From: Gibbula magus
Taxonomy: Eukaryota > Mollusca > Gastropoda > Trochida > Trochidae
Length of the DNA: 64,000 nt
Reading direction: 5' to 3'
NCBI GenBank assembly: GCA_936450465.1
Contig: OW388304.1
Coordinates: 38,221,593 to 38,285,592, forward strand
Part shown: positions 62,515-64,000 of the stretch, piece after piece
How the letters are laid out: every line of letters begins with the position of its first letter
Numbering within the stretch: position 1 is the first letter of the stretch
Notes under the pieces: generated by a model
Told to the model about the DNA's origin: nothing
What the model saw: the letters and a program-made list of their open reading frames with translations, nothing else
Databases searched by the model: none
Position numbers and translations under genes: made by a program

Positions 62515-64000
62515 CATATTTCAAGACCAAACTTGGCTGAGATGTTCATTAACTTGTGTTCTATCGAATGGTTATTTCGGATTTCCTCTATCTGTCTTAC
62601 TTTTTAATCTATATTCACTCTTACAGAGAGTCGCATAGCCAATTTGGCCAAAAATCACAGAAATTATTCTAAGTCAAATTAGAGCACAAACTATATTTCT
62701 TGACAGCGAGGCTAATAACTTTCTTCAAACTGCATATTTCAGGACCAAACTTGGCTGAGATGTTCATTAACTTGTGTTCTATCGAATGGTTATTTCGGAT
62801 TTCCTCTATCTGTCTTACTTTTTAATTTATATTCACTCTTACAGAGAGTCGCATAGCCAATTTGGCCAAAAATCACAGAAATTATTCTAAGTCAAAGAAG
62901 ACCACATACTATATTTCTTGACAGCGAGGTTAATAACTTTCTTCAAACTGCATATTTCAGGACCAAACTTGGCTGAGATGTTCATTAACTTGTGTTCTAT
63001 CGAATGGTTATTTCGGATTTCCTCTATCTGTCTTACTTTTTAATCTATATTCACTCTTACAGAGTGTCGCAAAGCCAATTTGGCCAAAAATCACAGAAAT
63101 TATTCTAAGTCAAATAAGAGCACAAACTATATTTCTTGACAGCGAGGCTAATAACTTTCTTCAAACTGCATATTTCAGGACCAATCTTGGCTGAGATGTT
63201 CATTAACTTGTGTTCTATCGAATGGTTATTTCGGATTTCCTCTATCTGTCTTACTTTTAAATCTATATTCACTCTTACAGAGAGTCGCATAGCCAATTTG
63301 GCCAAAAATCACGGAAATGATTCTAAGTGAAAGAAGACCACAAACTAAATTTCTTGAGAGCGTGGCAAATAGCTTTCTTAAAACTGCATATCTAAGGTCC
63401 AAATTTGGCTGAGATGTTCATTAACTTGTGTTCTATCGAATGGTTATTTCGGATTTCATCTATCTTTCATACTTTTAAATCTATATTCACTCTTACAGAG
63501 AGTCGCATAGTCAATTTGGCCAAAAATCATGGAAATTATTATAAGTCAAAGAAGACCACAGACTATATTTCTTGACAGCGAGGCTAATAACTTTCTTCAA
63601 ACTGCATATTTCAGGACCAAACTTGGCTGAGATGTTCATTAACTTGTGTTCTATCGAATGGTTATTTCGGATTTCCTCTATCTGTCTTACTTTTTAATCT
63701 ATATTCACTCTTACAGAGTGTCGCATAGCCAATTTGGCCAAAAATCACAGAAATTATTCTAAGTCAAATAAGAGCACAAACTATATTTCTTGACAGCGAG
63801 GCTAATAACTTTCTTCAAACTGCATATTTCAGGACCAAACTTGGCTGAGATGTTCATTAACTTGTGTTCTATCGAATGGTTATTTCGGATTTCCTCTATC
63901 TGTCTTACTTTTTAATCTATATTCACTCTTACAGAGAGTCGCATAGCCAATTTGGCCAAAAATCACAGAAATTATTCTAAGTCAAATAAGAGCACAAACT

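Larger units (their letters stand above)
32649..64000 (+). repeat. 218-bp satellite array, right arm
   Basis: The same 218-bp head-to-tail satellite and orientation as the left arm, resuming inside the monomer cut by the LINE. About 144 monomers are present before the window ends, still within the array. Up to about 35-36 kb the monomers carry left-arm variants such as gtcgttcttttaaat (last seen near 34483). Beyond that, other subfamilies take over: gacgacacatgg (first near 35715), gcggagatg, gaccacagac and agggtcgcatagtc. No gene, RNA gene or second transposon is visible. Apparent ORFs of 60-90 codons are the same repeat-driven frames seen on the left. Confidence 0.97.

Noticed and set aside
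1388..63330. Dozens of 60-121 codon ORFs on both strands with near-identical products
   Set aside because: They are the 218-bp monomer read in frames that happen to stay open. They recur at monomer spacing and overlap each other antiparallel. Neighbouring monomers fall in different frames because 218 is not divisible by 3. No start context, domain or codon signature supports translation.
1..64000. CENP-B box in the monomer
   Set aside because: The reverse complement contains attcgatagaacacaag, which matches only the first half of the CENP-B consensus (TTCG....A) and lacks CGGG. This is too weak to claim.

Overview
The window is almost entirely one head-to-tail satellite DNA array on a monomer of about 218 bp (roughly 265 monomers, all in the same orientation). 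It is interrupted once, by a full-length non-LTR retrotransposon (LINE) on the + strand at 26778-32648. No host gene, tRNA, rRNA, CRISPR array or telomeric repeat is visible. This is an animal nuclear genome. The LINE belongs to the I/Nimb-like group: a gag-like ORF1 with three zinc knuckles, an ORF2 with endonuclease, reverse transcriptase and RNase H, and an ACTC-repeat tail instead of poly(A). Its 5' block and its tail resemble repeats I remember from mollusc genomes, so a mollusc is my best guess, but this is unverified.

Layout. Left arm (1-26777): 218-bp monomers arranged in several local higher-order repeats (HORs): a 1308-bp hexamer (about 3880-6650), a 654-bp trimer (about 6895-8326), a 1698-bp unit carrying a 172-bp truncated monomer (about 10940-14415), a 1308-bp tandem duplication (about 15990-18648) that recurs as a dispersed copy near 20.5-22.5 kb, and a 1480-bp unit (about 24520-26670). 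LINE (26778-32648): 5' UTR, ORF1, ORF2 overlapping ORF1 by 4 nt (ATGA), 3' UTR with a stem-loop and (ACTC)n tail, flanked by a 9-12 bp target site duplication. Right arm (32649-64000): monomers like those of the left arm up to about 35-36 kb, then different subfamilies. These form a 7-mer/6-mer HOR (about 36.7-43.8 kb, traced by a shared 1-bp deletion), a mosaic region with a strongly diverged monomer class (about 44-57.7 kb), and a 1962-bp nine-monomer HOR built of alternating 872- and 1090-bp blocks (about 57.7-62.5 kb).

How it fits together. The satellite looks like a homogenising HOR array of the kind found in centromeric or pericentromeric heterochromatin; function cannot be decided from sequence alone. 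The LINE is a later insertion: removing it together with one copy of its target duplication restores an exact 1698-bp HOR spacing between diagnostic variants on its two sides. Both LINE ORFs are open and all expected catalytic residues are present, so it may be recent and competent. The sequence shows no gene system beyond the retrotransposon; the more unusual signals are the HOR genealogy and the RNA-structure candidates in the LINE.
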